A stretch of DNA of 39,981 bases from Flavobacteriales bacterium (lineage in GTDB: Bacteria > Bacteroidota > Bacteroidia > Flavobacteriales_D > Sanyastnellaceae), in the NCBI GenBank assembly GCA_002862785.1, contig PKDZ01000056.1, positions 1 through 39,981 on the forward strand, read 5' to 3'. The position numbers and the translations under genes were made by a program. How positions within the stretch are numbered: the stretch's first letter is position 1; each line of letters opens with the position of its first letter. Positions 17,985 through 26,759 of this stretch are shown here, in pieces. The notes below the pieces were generated by a model. It made no database searches, was not told the origin of the DNA, and worked only from the letters and a program-made list of their open reading frames with translations.

Positions 17985-18761
17985 TCATTTGTGGGCCTCG
18001 ATGGTGGCCGGGAACCAGAGGGGTCGGGAGGGCGCCGCGTCATGAACGAAGGGGGCCACCTGCATGGCGAGCAGACCAGGGCCGGCTTGGAGACCGATAG
18101 GGACGCACAGAAGCTCTGAAATGGTTGCGCCCTCACGAGGTGACGAGACGGGCCCAAAAAAGGCGTGATGAGCCCTCAATTCACCCCCATCGACCTCGCG
18201 GTCTACGCTGGGCAGATCGAGGAGCAGATGTTGGACGCCTTGAGCCACCAATTCCTCTGCGAATCCGGCGTCCAAATAGGGTGGATTTGTCTGACTCCAA
18301 TCTCGTTGGACGTCTCCATGGGTGCAGCGAAGGATCACGGCGGAGGGCTGATGGGTCCGCATCCATGGAGCATGTCGCGCCAATGCGCTTAGTGGCACGA
18401 CCCAGTCATCTTCGACGGATTCGGGATGGGCATCGATGAGCAGGCTCGGAACAAGGAAGGGGAGGGCGCCAGAGCGGGCGAGGGCGTCGACGGGGTGGAA
18501 TTCATCCCGCACGTGCTCTCGGGTCTCCGTGTGGGTGCCATGGGCGTGAGGGTTGAACGCCACGTCACGAAAGTTGACGCTGCCTCCTTCCGCGACGGAA
18601 CCGACCCACCCATTCGATCGAACAGGTTCGGCCGTGGCGGGTCCCCGGTACCAGGCACAGGGAAGGCCGGAATGGGGATTGACCGGTACGCTCAGGTCGA
18701 CGCCATTGCCCGTGGAGCGCCAGACGTGGCTGGCGTGGTCGAGTTCGATGCGCAGTGCCAT
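17985..18761 (-). CDS. Cyclase-family (kynurenine formamidase-like) metal hydrolase
   Basis: A 258-residue protein of the PF04199 cyclase fold. The metal-binding signature HxGTHxxxxxxH is seen as HAHGTHTETREH, and the second conserved block as LLLDLPSVDREVDGG followed by AHHAFFG. Family members hydrolyse N-formylkynurenine, isatin or similar amides, usually with Zn or Mn; the usual acidic residue after GTH is Glu rather than Asp here. No tryptophan-degradation gene is nearby, so the substrate is open. It lies downstream of the outer-membrane protein gene on the minus strand but is separated from it by a terminator. A hairpin (17964-17972 with 17989-17997) overlaps its 3' end without a T run. 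Confidence 0.82.
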   Translation of the reverse strand: MALRIELDHASHVWRSTGNGVDLSVPVNPHSGLPCAWYRGPATAEPVRSNGWVGSVAEGGSVNFRDVAFNPHAHGTHTETREHVRDEFHPVDALARSGALPFLVPSLLIDAHPESVEDDWVVPLSALARHAPWMRTHQPSAVILRCTHGDVQRDWSQTNPPYLDAGFAEELVAQGVQHLLLDLPSVDREVDGGELRAHHAFFGPVSSPREGATISELLCVPIGLQAGPGLLAMQVAPFVHDAAPSRPLWFPATIEAHK

Positions 18762-18811
18762 TGGACCAAATTGAGGAGAGTGGATGTCCCATCCAATTTC
18801 AGGGCAAAAGA

Positions 18812-18839
18812 AAAGCCCCGCCGGTGAGGGCGGGGCTTT
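18812..18839 (-). terminator. Intrinsic terminator of the outer-membrane protein gene
   Basis: A perfect 11-base-pair stem (18812-18822 with 18829-18839, GC core GCCCCGCC) with a six-base loop. On the minus strand it lies just after the stop of the gene at 18861 and is followed by TTTTCTTTTG. Confidence 0.92.
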
Positions 18840-18860
18840 CCGAATAAGGTTGATTTCCGA

Positions 18861-19805
18861 TTACTGGAAGAGGTAGCCGAGGCGGAGCTGGGCCTGGAAC
18901 TGGGTTCCGAGGGCACCACCTTGCTGTGTACCGGTCCAGAAGGGACGGTCGTTGATGTTGGCCGGGTGCTGACCGCTGTAGGCGTGGCCCACGAGGTCGA
19001 CGCTGCCCTGGATGGGAGCGGGCATCTCGGTGAGGTCGCTCGGGTCGACGGCGTTCTGCGTTCCCCAGAAGAGGTTGTACGCGACGTTGTCGGTGGCGGC
19101 GATTTCCATGTCGTTGACCCTGGAGCTCATGAAGCCGAGGCCGGCCTCAGCACCCACGTAGAGGTAGTCCGTGAGGTAGGCGTCGAAACCGGTCACGAGG
19201 CCGAGTTTGAACATGCTGGCGCTCTGGCTGATGGTCTGGGTCCAGACGATGTACTGGTCCTGGTCACCGACCTGGTTCTCGTCGTCTGCGCTCCAGAACT
19301 CCTGCTCGAAGGAGGAGTTGGTCACACCGTAGCCAATCTCGAAGCCGATGTACGGGCTGAGCTTGTCGCCTCCGGCATCGAAGTGCTTCTCGTAACCCGG
19401 GGCGACCATCCAGGTGCTCTGGCTGAACGTGTCGTAAAGATCCGGGCTGGGAATCTCGTCGTCACCGGAGGTTATGTAGGCGCCTGCGATGGCCGGGATG
19501 CCACCTTCGATGACCGTACCGTCGGGCATGATGCTGAAGTAGGGCTCGGGGCGACCGACACCGTTAAAGTCGAACTCGCGGAAGCCGATGGACTTGGAGT
19601 TCGTGCTGTTGAGCGTGAGGCTCAGACGGAAGGCGGACTCTTCGTCCGTGAAGTTCCGGTACTTGATGGTGGTGCCGTCAACGGGGCTGTCACCAAGCGG
19701 AGTGAATTGGAGCTCGATGTTGTGCTCGCCGCCGAATTGCTTCTGGGCGTTGGCCGTGACTGCGAAAAGGGCAACCAAGGCGAGGGCAGACAGGATGTGC
19801 TTCAT
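18861..19805 (-). CDS. Outer-membrane beta-barrel protein
   Basis: A 314-residue exported protein. The signal peptide is clear (MKHILSALALVALFAVTANA, cut before QKQ) and the mature part alternates hydrophobic and polar residues in strand-like segments, with aromatic girdle positions and an aromatic C-terminal residue (LRLGYLFQ), as in small Bacteroidota barrels of the OmpW/PorT-like type. Segments such as SPYIGFEIGYGV and YVGAEAGLGFMSS are typical barrel strands. No specific ligand or role can be read. The ATG at 19805 begins the signal peptide; the frame upstream to 19964 is not supported. It is divergent from the PLP decarboxylase and has its own strong terminator, so it is probably an abundant single-gene transcript. 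Confidence 0.82.
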   Translation of the reverse strand: MKHILSALALVALFAVTANAQKQFGGEHNIELQFTPLGDSPVDGTTIKYRNFTDEESAFRLSLTLNSTNSKSIGFREFDFNGVGRPEPYFSIMPDGTVIEGGIPAIAGAYITSGDDEIPSPDLYDTFSQSTWMVAPGYEKHFDAGGDKLSPYIGFEIGYGVTNSSFEQEFWSADDENQVGDQDQYIVWTQTISQSASMFKLGLVTGFDAYLTDYLYVGAEAGLGFMSSRVNDMEIAATDNVAYNLFWGTQNAVDPSDLTEMPAPIQGSVDLVGHAYSGQHPANINDRPFWTGTQQGGALGTQFQAQLRLGYLFQ

Positions 19806-19974
19806 CTTGAGGTTCTGAAAATGATTTCCGGCCGCAAGAAAAGCAATTCCGTCGAAGCACCCGGGGATATACACGCTTTTTCCACAACTCCCAATGTGGA
19901 CGCCCAGAGCACGCGACCTGTTCTGGTGACCCTGACCTCCTGATTTCCCTTGAATTGGTGCCAATTTTGTCCTG

Positions 19975-21435
19975 ATGAACGCACTGCACCCTCTCTTGCG
20001 AAAGGCCTATGATCCAGACCGGTTCGGGAAGTTGGCGCGGGACATTGTGGCGGACTTGGAGCAGCACCTGCGCGAGGTCCAGTCGCGCCATACCCAGCGG
20101 TCCATGCCGTGGACACCACCCGACGATGAACGGGGTTTCTGGGAAGGCAGGCTCAACCGCCCTGAGGGTTTGGTGGAGTTGATGCGGCTGGTGGTCGAGC
20201 GGTCCAACCGGCTTCAGGACCCCCGCTACATGGGTCATCAGGTGGCGGTGCCGTTCCCTGACGGGGCCTTGGTTGGAATGGTGACCGACATGTTGAACAA
20301 CGGAGGGGCCATATACGAGATGGGGCCGACCAATTCGGCAATGGAAGAAGTTCTGATGAGCCGAATTGGCCGCATGATGGGGTTGCCGGATGGGTGCGGT
20401 GGCGTCATGTGCCATGGGGGAACGCTGGCGAACCTTGTGGCCCTTCTTGCTGCGCGAGGCTGGAAGGCCGGGCCCGATGCGGATCCTTGGACGCAAGGAG
20501 ATGATGGTTTGGGCGCAGTGCTGGTGTCTGATCAAGCGCACTATTGTGTGGATCGAGCGGTTCGCATCATGGGGTGGGGCGCTGAGGGCGTTGGCCTGGT
20601 GGCCACGGACGCGCGACACAAGATGACAGGCGAAGGACTGACCGAGGCCCTCCGGGACATGGAAGCCAGAGGCCGGCGTGTGGTGTCCGTGGTGGGCAGC
20701 GCCTGCACCACCAGCAGTGGGGCCTATGATGACCTGAACCTACTGGCGGATTTTGCAGAAGAGCACGGTTTGTGGTTCCATGTGGATGGCGCTCATGGGG
20801 CGCCTGCCGTCTTCAGTGAGCGATACGCTCATCTGGTGGCGGGCTTGGGGCGGGCGCACAGCGTGGCCATGGACTTTCACAAGGTCATGGGTGTGCCGGC
20901 TTTGTGCACGGGGCTTTGGTACGGCCGCCACGACCACAGTTTCTTGCCCTTTACTCAAGCGGCGGAATACCTCTGGAGCGATGCTGAAGAACCTGAGTGG
21001 TGGAACTTCGGAAAGCGGACCTTTGAATGCACGAAGCGGATGTTGAGCACCCGCGTGGCTGCCGTCCTAGAGGAATATGGGGCCGAGATCTGGGGACATT
21101 TGATTGACCGCTTGTTTGACCTTGGTCGGGAACTGGCTGATCAGGTGGAGCGTCGTCCGGATTTTGAGTCGGCCATGCCGCCCGAGGCCAACATCGTCTG
21201 TTTCCGGCATGTGCCGGAGTCGATGAATTCGACCTCATCGGAGGAGCTCAACGCCTTCACGGCCGCCTTGCGCAAGAAGCACTTGGAGGAAGGACCACAG
21301 TACGTGGTGATGACCAGGTTTGGTGGAGAAACTTGGTTGCGGTGCACGTTGATGAACCCCTTGACCGAGGCGGAAGATCTTGAGGCCATGCTGGACCGCA
21401 TCGCCTTTTTGGCCCAGGACCTCACTCTACAGTGA
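19975..21435 (+). CDS. Group II PLP-dependent amino-acid decarboxylase
   Basis: A 486-residue enzyme of the aromatic-amino-acid/glutamate/diaminobutyrate decarboxylase family. The cofactor lysine is Lys303 in AMDFHKVMG, the aspartate contacting the pyridine nitrogen is Asp271 in HVDGAHGAP, and the ring-stacking histidine is in SDQAHYCVDRA. GGVMCHGGTLANL and SACTTSSGAYDDL bind the cofactor phosphate and substrate side. It removes the alpha-carboxyl group of an amino acid in the cytoplasm; the substrate cannot be assigned. The usual DPHK motif reads DFHK. A CAATTTTG element at 19962-19969 resembles a -7 box but lies only five bases before the start. The 3' end overlaps glmS tail to tail by 14 bases. 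Confidence 0.88.
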   Translation: MNALHPLLRKAYDPDRFGKLARDIVADLEQHLREVQSRHTQRSMPWTPPDDERGFWEGRLNRPEGLVELMRLVVERSNRLQDPRYMGHQVAVPFPDGALVGMVTDMLNNGGAIYEMGPTNSAMEEVLMSRIGRMMGLPDGCGGVMCHGGTLANLVALLAARGWKAGPDADPWTQGDDGLGAVLVSDQAHYCVDRAVRIMGWGAEGVGLVATDARHKMTGEGLTEALRDMEARGRRVVSVVGSACTTSSGAYDDLNLLADFAEEHGLWFHVDGAHGAPAVFSERYAHLVAGLGRAHSVAMDFHKVMGVPALCTGLWYGRHDHSFLPFTQAAEYLWSDAEEPEWWNFGKRTFECTKRMLSTRVAAVLEEYGAEIWGHLIDRLFDLGRELADQVERRPDFESAMPPEANIVCFRHVPESMNSTSSEELNAFTAALRKKHLEEGPQYVVMTRFGGETWLRCTLMNPLTEAEDLEAMLDRIAFLAQDLTLQ

Positions 21436-23269
21436 CGCTTTTGGCCAGGTTCCGAGGCTGGTCCACGTTGCGGTCGAGCATGACGGCGATGTGGTAGCTC
21501 AGGAGTTGGAACGGAATGGTGCTCAGGATGGGAACCAGCGCATCTTGGGCAGGGAGGACTTCGATGGTGTGGTCTGCCATGCGGGCCACTTCGGTGTCGC
21601 CGGCGGTCACGACGGCGATGATCTTTCCGCCTCGGGCTTTCACCTCCTGGATGTTGGAGAGCACCTTTTCGTAGTGGGCATCCTGTGTGGCGACGATGAA
21701 CACCGGCATGTTCTCGTCGATGAGGGCGATGGGGCCGTGCTTCATTTCCGCGGCGGGGTATCCCTCCGCATGGATGTAGCTGATCTCCTTGAGCTTGAGG
21801 GCGCCTTCCAGGGCAACAGGGAAGTTGTACCCACGGCCGAGGAACAACGCGTTGGGTGCTGCTTTGTACGCTTCGGCAATGGCTTTGAAGTCCGACTCCT
21901 TCTTGAGCAGGGCCTCCACCTTTTCGGGAACTCCGTCGAGACCGACCATCAGCCGGTTCAGTTGCTGGGGATCCATGGTGCCGCGCAATTGGCCGACCCG
22001 CATCGCCACCAGGGCGAGGACCGTGAGCTGCGCCGTGAATGCCTTGGTGGACGCCACGCCGATTTCGGGACCAGCATGGGTGTAGGCACCGCTGTCGGAC
22101 TCCCGAGAAATGCTCGACCCGACAACATTGCAGATGCCGAAGACGTGAGCTCCGCGTTCCTTCGCCATTCGGATGGCGGCGAGCGTGTCGGCGGTCTCAC
22201 CGGATTGGCTGATGGCGATCAGGATGTCCCCTTCTCCCAGCACGGGGTTCCGGTAACGGAATTCACTCGCGTACTCCACCTCGACCGGGATGCGGACGAA
22301 ATCCTCGAACATATACTCGGCGACGAGGCCGGCATGCCAGCTGGTTCCGCACGCCACGATGATGAGGCGCTTGGCTTCGGTCCACATGGATTCGTGGTCG
22401 TCGATTCCGGCCATGCGGATTGTGCCGTGTCCGAGCCGGAGGCGGCCACGAAGGCAGTCCGCAATCGACTTGGGTTGCTCGTGGATTTCCTTGAGCATGA
22501 AATGCTCGTACCCGCCTTTTTCAATGGACTCGAGGGCCATTTCGAGTTCGGTGATGACCGGGGTGACCCTGTGGTTCTTGATGGTCCGGATTTTCAACCC
22601 AGCGGACAGAGAGACGCGGGCCACCTCCTCGTCTTCGAGGTAGACCACATTCTTCGTGTACTCGATGATGGGGGTGGCGTCGGAGGCGACGAAATACTCG
22701 CATTCACCGATGCCGATGACGAGGGGGCTCGACTTGCGGGCGAGAATCAGCTCATCGGGTCGGGCGATGTCCACGACGGCAATGGCGTACGCCCCGACGA
22801 CTTCATTGAGGGCGACACGGGTGGCTTCGAACAAGTCCAGTTCCTCGCTGCTCTTCATGACCTCTGCGATGAGGTGGACGAGGACTTCGGTGTCGGTGTC
22901 GCTGTAGAAGGAATGCCCCCGAGCAATCAGGGTCTCCTTCAGGGCGTGGTAGTTCTCGATGATGCCGTTGTGGATCAGCGCCAGCTGGCCGTCCCCGCTG
23001 AGGTGCGGGTGTGCGTTGACATCGTTGGGGGGACCATGGGTGGCCCAGCGGGTATGCCCAATGCCGAGGTGGCCGGTGGGCACATCGTCGCCGACATGGG
23101 CAAGCAAATCGTCCACCTTGCCCTTCTTGCGGTGGTGAGTGAGGCTGCCTTTCGTGTCGATGACGGCGACCCCTGCGCTGTCATACCCTCGGTATTCGAG
23201 GCGCTTGAGCCCTTTGATGATCAAGGGAAAGGCGGGTTGTTCACCGAGGTATCCGACGATTCCACACAT
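21422..23269 (-). CDS. glmS: Glutamine:fructose-6-phosphate aminotransferase (isomerising)
   Basis: A complete 615-residue GlmS. The start MCGIVGYLG exposes the nucleophile Cys2 after Met removal, and the glutaminase domain has LEYRGYDSAGVAV and THGPPNDVNAHPH. Two SIS domains follow (about residues 290-430 and 460-600), with CGTSWHAG and SQSGETADT in the first and EGALKLKEISY in the second, and the protein ends in the conserved LAKSVTVE. It makes glucosamine 6-phosphate for peptidoglycan and lipopolysaccharide. It lies 33 bases after the DUF4270 gene on the same strand. No glmS ribozyme is expected or seen upstream. Confidence 0.98.
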   Translation of the reverse strand: MCGIVGYLGEQPAFPLIIKGLKRLEYRGYDSAGVAVIDTKGSLTHHRKKGKVDDLLAHVGDDVPTGHLGIGHTRWATHGPPNDVNAHPHLSGDGQLALIHNGIIENYHALKETLIARGHSFYSDTDTEVLVHLIAEVMKSSEELDLFEATRVALNEVVGAYAIAVVDIARPDELILARKSSPLVIGIGECEYFVASDATPIIEYTKNVVYLEDEEVARVSLSAGLKIRTIKNHRVTPVITELEMALESIEKGGYEHFMLKEIHEQPKSIADCLRGRLRLGHGTIRMAGIDDHESMWTEAKRLIIVACGTSWHAGLVAEYMFEDFVRIPVEVEYASEFRYRNPVLGEGDILIAISQSGETADTLAAIRMAKERGAHVFGICNVVGSSISRESDSGAYTHAGPEIGVASTKAFTAQLTVLALVAMRVGQLRGTMDPQQLNRLMVGLDGVPEKVEALLKKESDFKAIAEAYKAAPNALFLGRGYNFPVALEGALKLKEISYIHAEGYPAAEMKHGPIALIDENMPVFIVATQDAHYEKVLSNIQEVKARGGKIIAVVTAGDTEVARMADHTIEVLPAQDALVPILSTIPFQLLSYHIAVMLDRNVDQPRNLAKSVTVE

Positions 23270-23302
23270 GGTTCTAAAGGTAGATTGAAGCGTCTGCTCG
23301 GT

Positions 23303-24574
23303 TCATTCCGACCGGGTGACGATGAACGCGGCGTCGGGGGATGAGATCGTGGTGTAGAACACCACTTGCTCCAAGGCCACGGAGGAGAGCTCAGAGTAGA
23401 GGTAGACGTAGGGCCTGGTTTCCTCTCCATTCAGGCGTCGCTGTGCGTAGACCGGAAGATTGAGCACGTAGGCGTTTCGTTCGGGGTCGAAAGTGCCACC
23501 GTACGTGACCCCTGGCGCCGCCGCCTCCGGAGTTAGTTCGAGGCCGCCATTGATTCCTTTCATGAAGGCGGTGAGGGTGGACGGACGGGGCAGCTTCGAA
23601 GGGAGGTCCTCCACCGGCAACACGATTTCAGCCCGGTTGATGATGGTTCCGTCGGCGGCGTCCAGGCTGTCCAATCCGCTCAGGTCGAGTCTGAGATATG
23701 ACCCGGCGGCCCCGACAAGGGCGACACGCTCGGCCATTTCCGTGGCGAGGCTGTCGTTCAGGCGGCCGAATTCTGGCGGCCAGCTGTGTTGGAAGTGGCC
23801 CACGCGGGCCGCATTGCTGTTGATGATGAAATTGTAGCTCGTCGTGTCCTCCGTGTTGTGGTAGTGAAGGGTCATGTACGAGATGCCGGCATTGGGTTCG
23901 AGACAGACAATGCCGCCGCCACCGGATTGCGAACGGACTTGGAGCCCCTTGAAATGTGCACGCCAAGCTTCATTCGTGGCGTAGACTGATGAGTCCGCAT
24001 CGATTAGGCTTTGTCCGAAGGCGGGGTCGAGCGGAATGTGGACCCGGGCGGACAGCGTATCGGATCCGACGATGACCGATTGGGACGGGTGCATCTGGAC
24101 AGGCTGATCTTCGGGGATGGCGAGGTTCACGGGTACCGTGGCGGGCAGGTCCCGGGCATAATAGGCGCTGTCAATGGACAGTGTGTCAGCGAGCTGTTCG
24201 ACACTCAGGTATTGGTCGAAATTGAAGCCGTAGGCGGGCCCATTGAACCTCAGGGTGAAGATGACGCTGTCACAGACTGGATCCGTGCCAAAGTCGATGG
24301 AGGTTTGGGACAGGCGGAGTTCCGTTGAAAAGAAAGCGGAGGTGAGCCCGCTGATTGGATCCAGGGTGTTGCCGAGTAGCAATCGGCTCCGTTCATCGGT
24401 TCGAAGAGAGTCCACCGGCACCATCTCCACGGAGAAGCTCAGGGTGTCTGTTCGGAGGTCGAGCAACTCTCCTTCCGGTTGGAGGCCGAGGCCGAGGTCG
24501 CTGTCGGGCTTTCTGCAGCCGATCAGGCTGAGCAAGGCAACCAGGAACAGGAAGGGGGTGCGTACGGAACGCAT
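23303..24574 (-). CDS. DUF4270 family lipoprotein
   Basis: A 423-residue exported protein with a lipoprotein signal (MRSVRTPFLFLVALLSLIGC, Cys20) and a DUF4270 body, recognisable from SDLGLGLQPEGE near the start and the repeated beta-rich domains. DUF4270 is almost limited to Bacteroidota and is often encoded next to the short glycogen-synthase-like gene, as here; its function is not known. The frame continues upstream to 24751, overlapping its neighbour, but the ATG at 24574 begins the signal. A 106-base gap upstream contains an inverted repeat (24625-24632 with 24645-24652) without a T run. Confidence 0.87.
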   Translation of the reverse strand: MRSVRTPFLFLVALLSLIGCRKPDSDLGLGLQPEGELLDLRTDTLSFSVEMVPVDSLRTDERSRLLLGNTLDPISGLTSAFFSTELRLSQTSIDFGTDPVCDSVIFTLRFNGPAYGFNFDQYLSVEQLADTLSIDSAYYARDLPATVPVNLAIPEDQPVQMHPSQSVIVGSDTLSARVHIPLDPAFGQSLIDADSSVYATNEAWRAHFKGLQVRSQSGGGGIVCLEPNAGISYMTLHYHNTEDTTSYNFIINSNAARVGHFQHSWPPEFGRLNDSLATEMAERVALVGAAGSYLRLDLSGLDSLDAADGTIINRAEIVLPVEDLPSKLPRPSTLTAFMKGINGGLELTPEAAAPGVTYGGTFDPERNAYVLNLPVYAQRRLNGEETRPYVYLYSELSSVALEQVVFYTTISSPDAAFIVTRSE

Positions 24575-24680
24575 GGGTGAATCGGATTGGGCACGCAAGT
24601 TCGTGCAGAATGGCCGTCGGGGAACGCCGTCGTCAACCGATGGTCGACGGCGCTGAATTCCAGACGAAAAGGAAGCAGGC

Positions 24681-25511
24681 TTACTCCTCAACGGCCACCT
24701 CCTTTCCCTCGAGGATGGTGTCGTAAAAGTTGGCCACCTCGGCAGCACCAAGGCTGGCTTCGGCGTACGGCATCTTGGGCAGGTCCGAGGACTGGAAGAG
24801 CGCAGCGGTCTTTCCGGTCAGTTCTTCAGAACCAGCGATGAGGGCGTCCGAGTGGAGGATGGCCATGTCGTTGAGGGCATCGAATGTGGGAATCTGAATG
24901 GATTCCACAGCCTCGGCTCCGATTCCATCGAAGGAAATCTTTTCGTGGAGGCTGCCATTGAGGGTGCCGTCGAAGCCTTCGCCATACAGGCTGGTGACGA
25001 TTTTGGTGTTCTCGAAGTGGGCATCGTCCTTGAAGAGCTCTTTGAGGTAGAGCGGAACGAGGGAAGCCATCCAACCATGGCAGTGGATGATGTCCGGAGC
25101 CCAAGACAGCTTGCGGACCGTTTCGAGGACACCACGGGCAAAGAAAATGGCGCGTTCGTCGTTGTCTCCAACCAGCTTGTCCTTGGCATCCAGCCAGGTG
25201 ACCTTCTTCTTGAAGTAGTGCTCGTTGTCGATGAAGTACACCTGCATCCGGGCGGTTGGAATCGAGGCGACCTTGATGATGAGCGGATGATCGGTGTCGT
25301 TGATGTTGAGGTTCATGCCGCTCAGGCGAATGACCTCGTGGAGTTGGTGGCGGCGCTCATTGATGACGCCGTAACGGGGCATGAACACACGGATTTCACG
25401 ACCGCGTTCGTGGATGCCTTGGGGGATTTGCCTGGCTGCCTTGCTGATGTCGCTCTCCGGGAGAAAAGGTTGAATTGCTTGACTGACGTAGAGGATGCGG
25501 GTCTTGCTCAT
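24681..25511 (-). CDS. Stand-alone glycogen/starch synthase N-terminal domain protein
   Basis: A 276-residue protein resembling the N-terminal GT5 half of glycogen synthase: ILYVSQAIQPFLPESD at the start, VFMPRYGVINER, and HCHGWMASLVPLYLKEL, which corresponds to the conserved HxHDW region. The C-terminal half of the GT-B fold is absent, and the N-terminal KxGGL substrate loop of true synthases is replaced by DISKAARQIP. Short proteins of this kind, next to panC and DUF4270, are a regular Bacteroidota feature, so the length is not a truncation event. Catalytic activity is doubtful; the real role is unknown. A near-perfect promoter precedes it, and DUF4270 and glmS follow on the same strand. 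Confidence 0.85.
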   Translation of the reverse strand: MSKTRILYVSQAIQPFLPESDISKAARQIPQGIHERGREIRVFMPRYGVINERRHQLHEVIRLSGMNLNINDTDHPLIIKVASIPTARMQVYFIDNEHYFKKKVTWLDAKDKLVGDNDERAIFFARGVLETVRKLSWAPDIIHCHGWMASLVPLYLKELFKDDAHFENTKIVTSLYGEGFDGTLNGSLHEKISFDGIGAEAVESIQIPTFDALNDMAILHSDALIAGSEELTGKTAALFQSSDLPKMPYAEASLGAAEVANFYDTILEGKEVAVEE

Positions 25512-25537
25512 GAATCTTCCGAAATAACAGGCTCACT

Positions 25538-25568
25538 CAAATATAGCTCGAAAACCGCGGAAATTCAA
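25538..25568 (-). promoter_or_regulatory. Bacteroidota-type promoter of the glycogen-synthase-like gene
   Basis: On the minus strand TTG (25568-25566), a 20-base gap and TATATTTG (25545-25538) match TTG-N17-23-TAnnTTTG exactly. The predicted start site is near 25531, giving a leader of about 20 bases. Confidence 0.87.
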
Positions 25569-25681
25569 GCGGTTCGGCTACTTTCAGCGCCTCAAATTCG
25601 TGTTCGTTGACACAGATTAACGGCCCATGGGACCGCTTCTGGGCGACGAATCGAAGGCAACGGACTGGAAGGCAGAAGTCA

Positions 25682-26530
25682 ATGGCACTTGAGGTTTATG
25701 ATGCATTCGGTGATTGGAAGCGGGCCAGACAGGGCGCGGACCCGACCGCTCATGTGGCCTTTGTTCCCACCATGGGGGCTTTGCACCGAGGACATGCTGA
25801 CCTCATCCGGAGAGCCCAGCAAGAGGTCGGCCCTTCGGGTCATGTGGTGGTGAGCATCTACGTGAACCCGACCCAATTCAACGACGCAGCGGACTTCGAG
25901 GCCTATCCCAATACCCGGGAAGTGGACCTCCGGATGGCCGAGTCTGCTGGTGCGGATGCGGTGGTCTTTCCGCAGCCACACGAGTTGTATCCGGGCGGCG
26001 TTCCGCAGCGCGTTCCGCCGGTAGACTATGGTGGTTTGACGGCGTTGTGGGAAGCAGCGCATCGCCCAGGGCATTTCGATGGCGTTGTGGCTGTGGTCCG
26101 GGCCCTGTTCCGGCAGGTGGAGCCAAATCGCGCCTACTTCGGGGAGAAGGATTGGCAACAGCTGGCTGTGGTGTCCGAGTTGGTTCGACGTGAGTTTCCG
26201 GATCTGACCATTGTGCCTGTGCCGACTCGCAGGGAAGAGGATGGCTTGGCGATGAGCTCGCGGAATGTCCGCTTGGATGAAAGGGAGAGGGGGGGTGCGT
26301 CCATGTTGCATGCCGCATTGAAAGCGGTGGCTGCGGCGACAGAGACGGTGACGGAGGTCCGGAGGCAATCGAGCTTGCTCGAGCAGGCCGGGTGGTCCGT
26401 CGAATACTTGGCCGTGGTCGACTCCGTCACGCTCGATACGCATTGGGAATTGGGGCGGGAGCTCCGGGCGATTGGAGCGGCTCACTTCGGAGGCGTCAGG
26501 TTCATTGACAACGTCCCCGTTCCCAATTGA
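25682..26530 (+). CDS. panC: Pantothenate synthetase
   Basis: A 282-residue enzyme that joins pantoate and beta-alanine with ATP in coenzyme A synthesis. Motifs are PTMGALHRGH (HIGH-like, ATP binding), YVNPTQFN, GEKDWQQL and AMSSRNVRL (KMSKS-like). The frame is open upstream to 25607, but the ATG at 25682 begins the conserved part. It is divergent from the glycogen-synthase-like gene, a common Bacteroidota arrangement; panD, which often follows, is absent. Confidence 0.96.
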   Translation: MALEVYDAFGDWKRARQGADPTAHVAFVPTMGALHRGHADLIRRAQQEVGPSGHVVVSIYVNPTQFNDAADFEAYPNTREVDLRMAESAGADAVVFPQPHELYPGGVPQRVPPVDYGGLTALWEAAHRPGHFDGVVAVVRALFRQVEPNRAYFGEKDWQQLAVVSELVRREFPDLTIVPVPTRREEDGLAMSSRNVRLDERERGGASMLHAALKAVAAATETVTEVRRQSSLLEQAGWSVEYLAVVDSVTLDTHWELGRELRAIGAAHFGGVRFIDNVPVPN

Positions 26531-26588
26531 TTCCCCGGAATGGGGATGACGGCTTGTTTTCTCCGAACTTCGCCCCAAAATCCATCGC

Positions 26589-26759
26589 ATGGGAGCCATC
26601 GGACCCACTCAAGTCATCCTGATCGTTCTGGTCGTCCTCCTTCTGTTCGGAGGCCGGAAGATTCCTGAGCTCATGCGCGGTCTCGGCCGCGGCGTGAAGG
26701 AATTCAAGGACGCCACGCAGGACGACGGCAAGGCCGAGGATGACGCGGACAAGGCCTGA
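26589..26759 (+). CDS. tatA: Twin-arginine translocase subunit TatA
   Basis: A 56-residue protein: a short N-terminus, one hydrophobic helix (residues 7-20) ending in the FG motif (Phe20-Gly21), then the amphipathic helix [20 protein letters not shown] and an acidic tail. TatA forms the pore that moves folded proteins across the inner membrane. It lies 58 bases after panC, and its last 20 bases overlap the lytic transglycosylase gene. The superoxide dismutase at 32895 carries a Tat-like signal and may be a client. tatC is not in the window. Confidence 0.93.
   Translation: MGAIGPTQVILIVLVVLLLFGGRKIPELMRGLGRGVKEFKDATQDDGKAEDDADKA

Noticed and set aside
17964-17997. A nine-base-pair inverted repeat (GGCCCACAA/TTGTGGGCC) between converging kinase and cyclase genes
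   Set aside because: No T run follows on either strand and it overlaps the cyclase stop region, so it is not supported as an intrinsic terminator.
23276-23283. TACCTTTA on the minus strand just before glmS, resembling a -7 element
   Set aside because: It lies in a 33-base gap inside a probable operon, with no TTG at the right spacing and almost no room for a leader; probably chance.
21380-23344. A 654-residue plus-strand frame across glmS
   Set aside because: glmS is unmistakable on the minus strand; the other frame lacks any motif.
24625-24652. Inverted repeat CGCCGTCG/CGACGGCG between the glycogen-synthase-like and DUF4270 genes
   Set aside because: The loop is 12 bases and no T run follows on the minus strand, so terminator or operator function is not supported.
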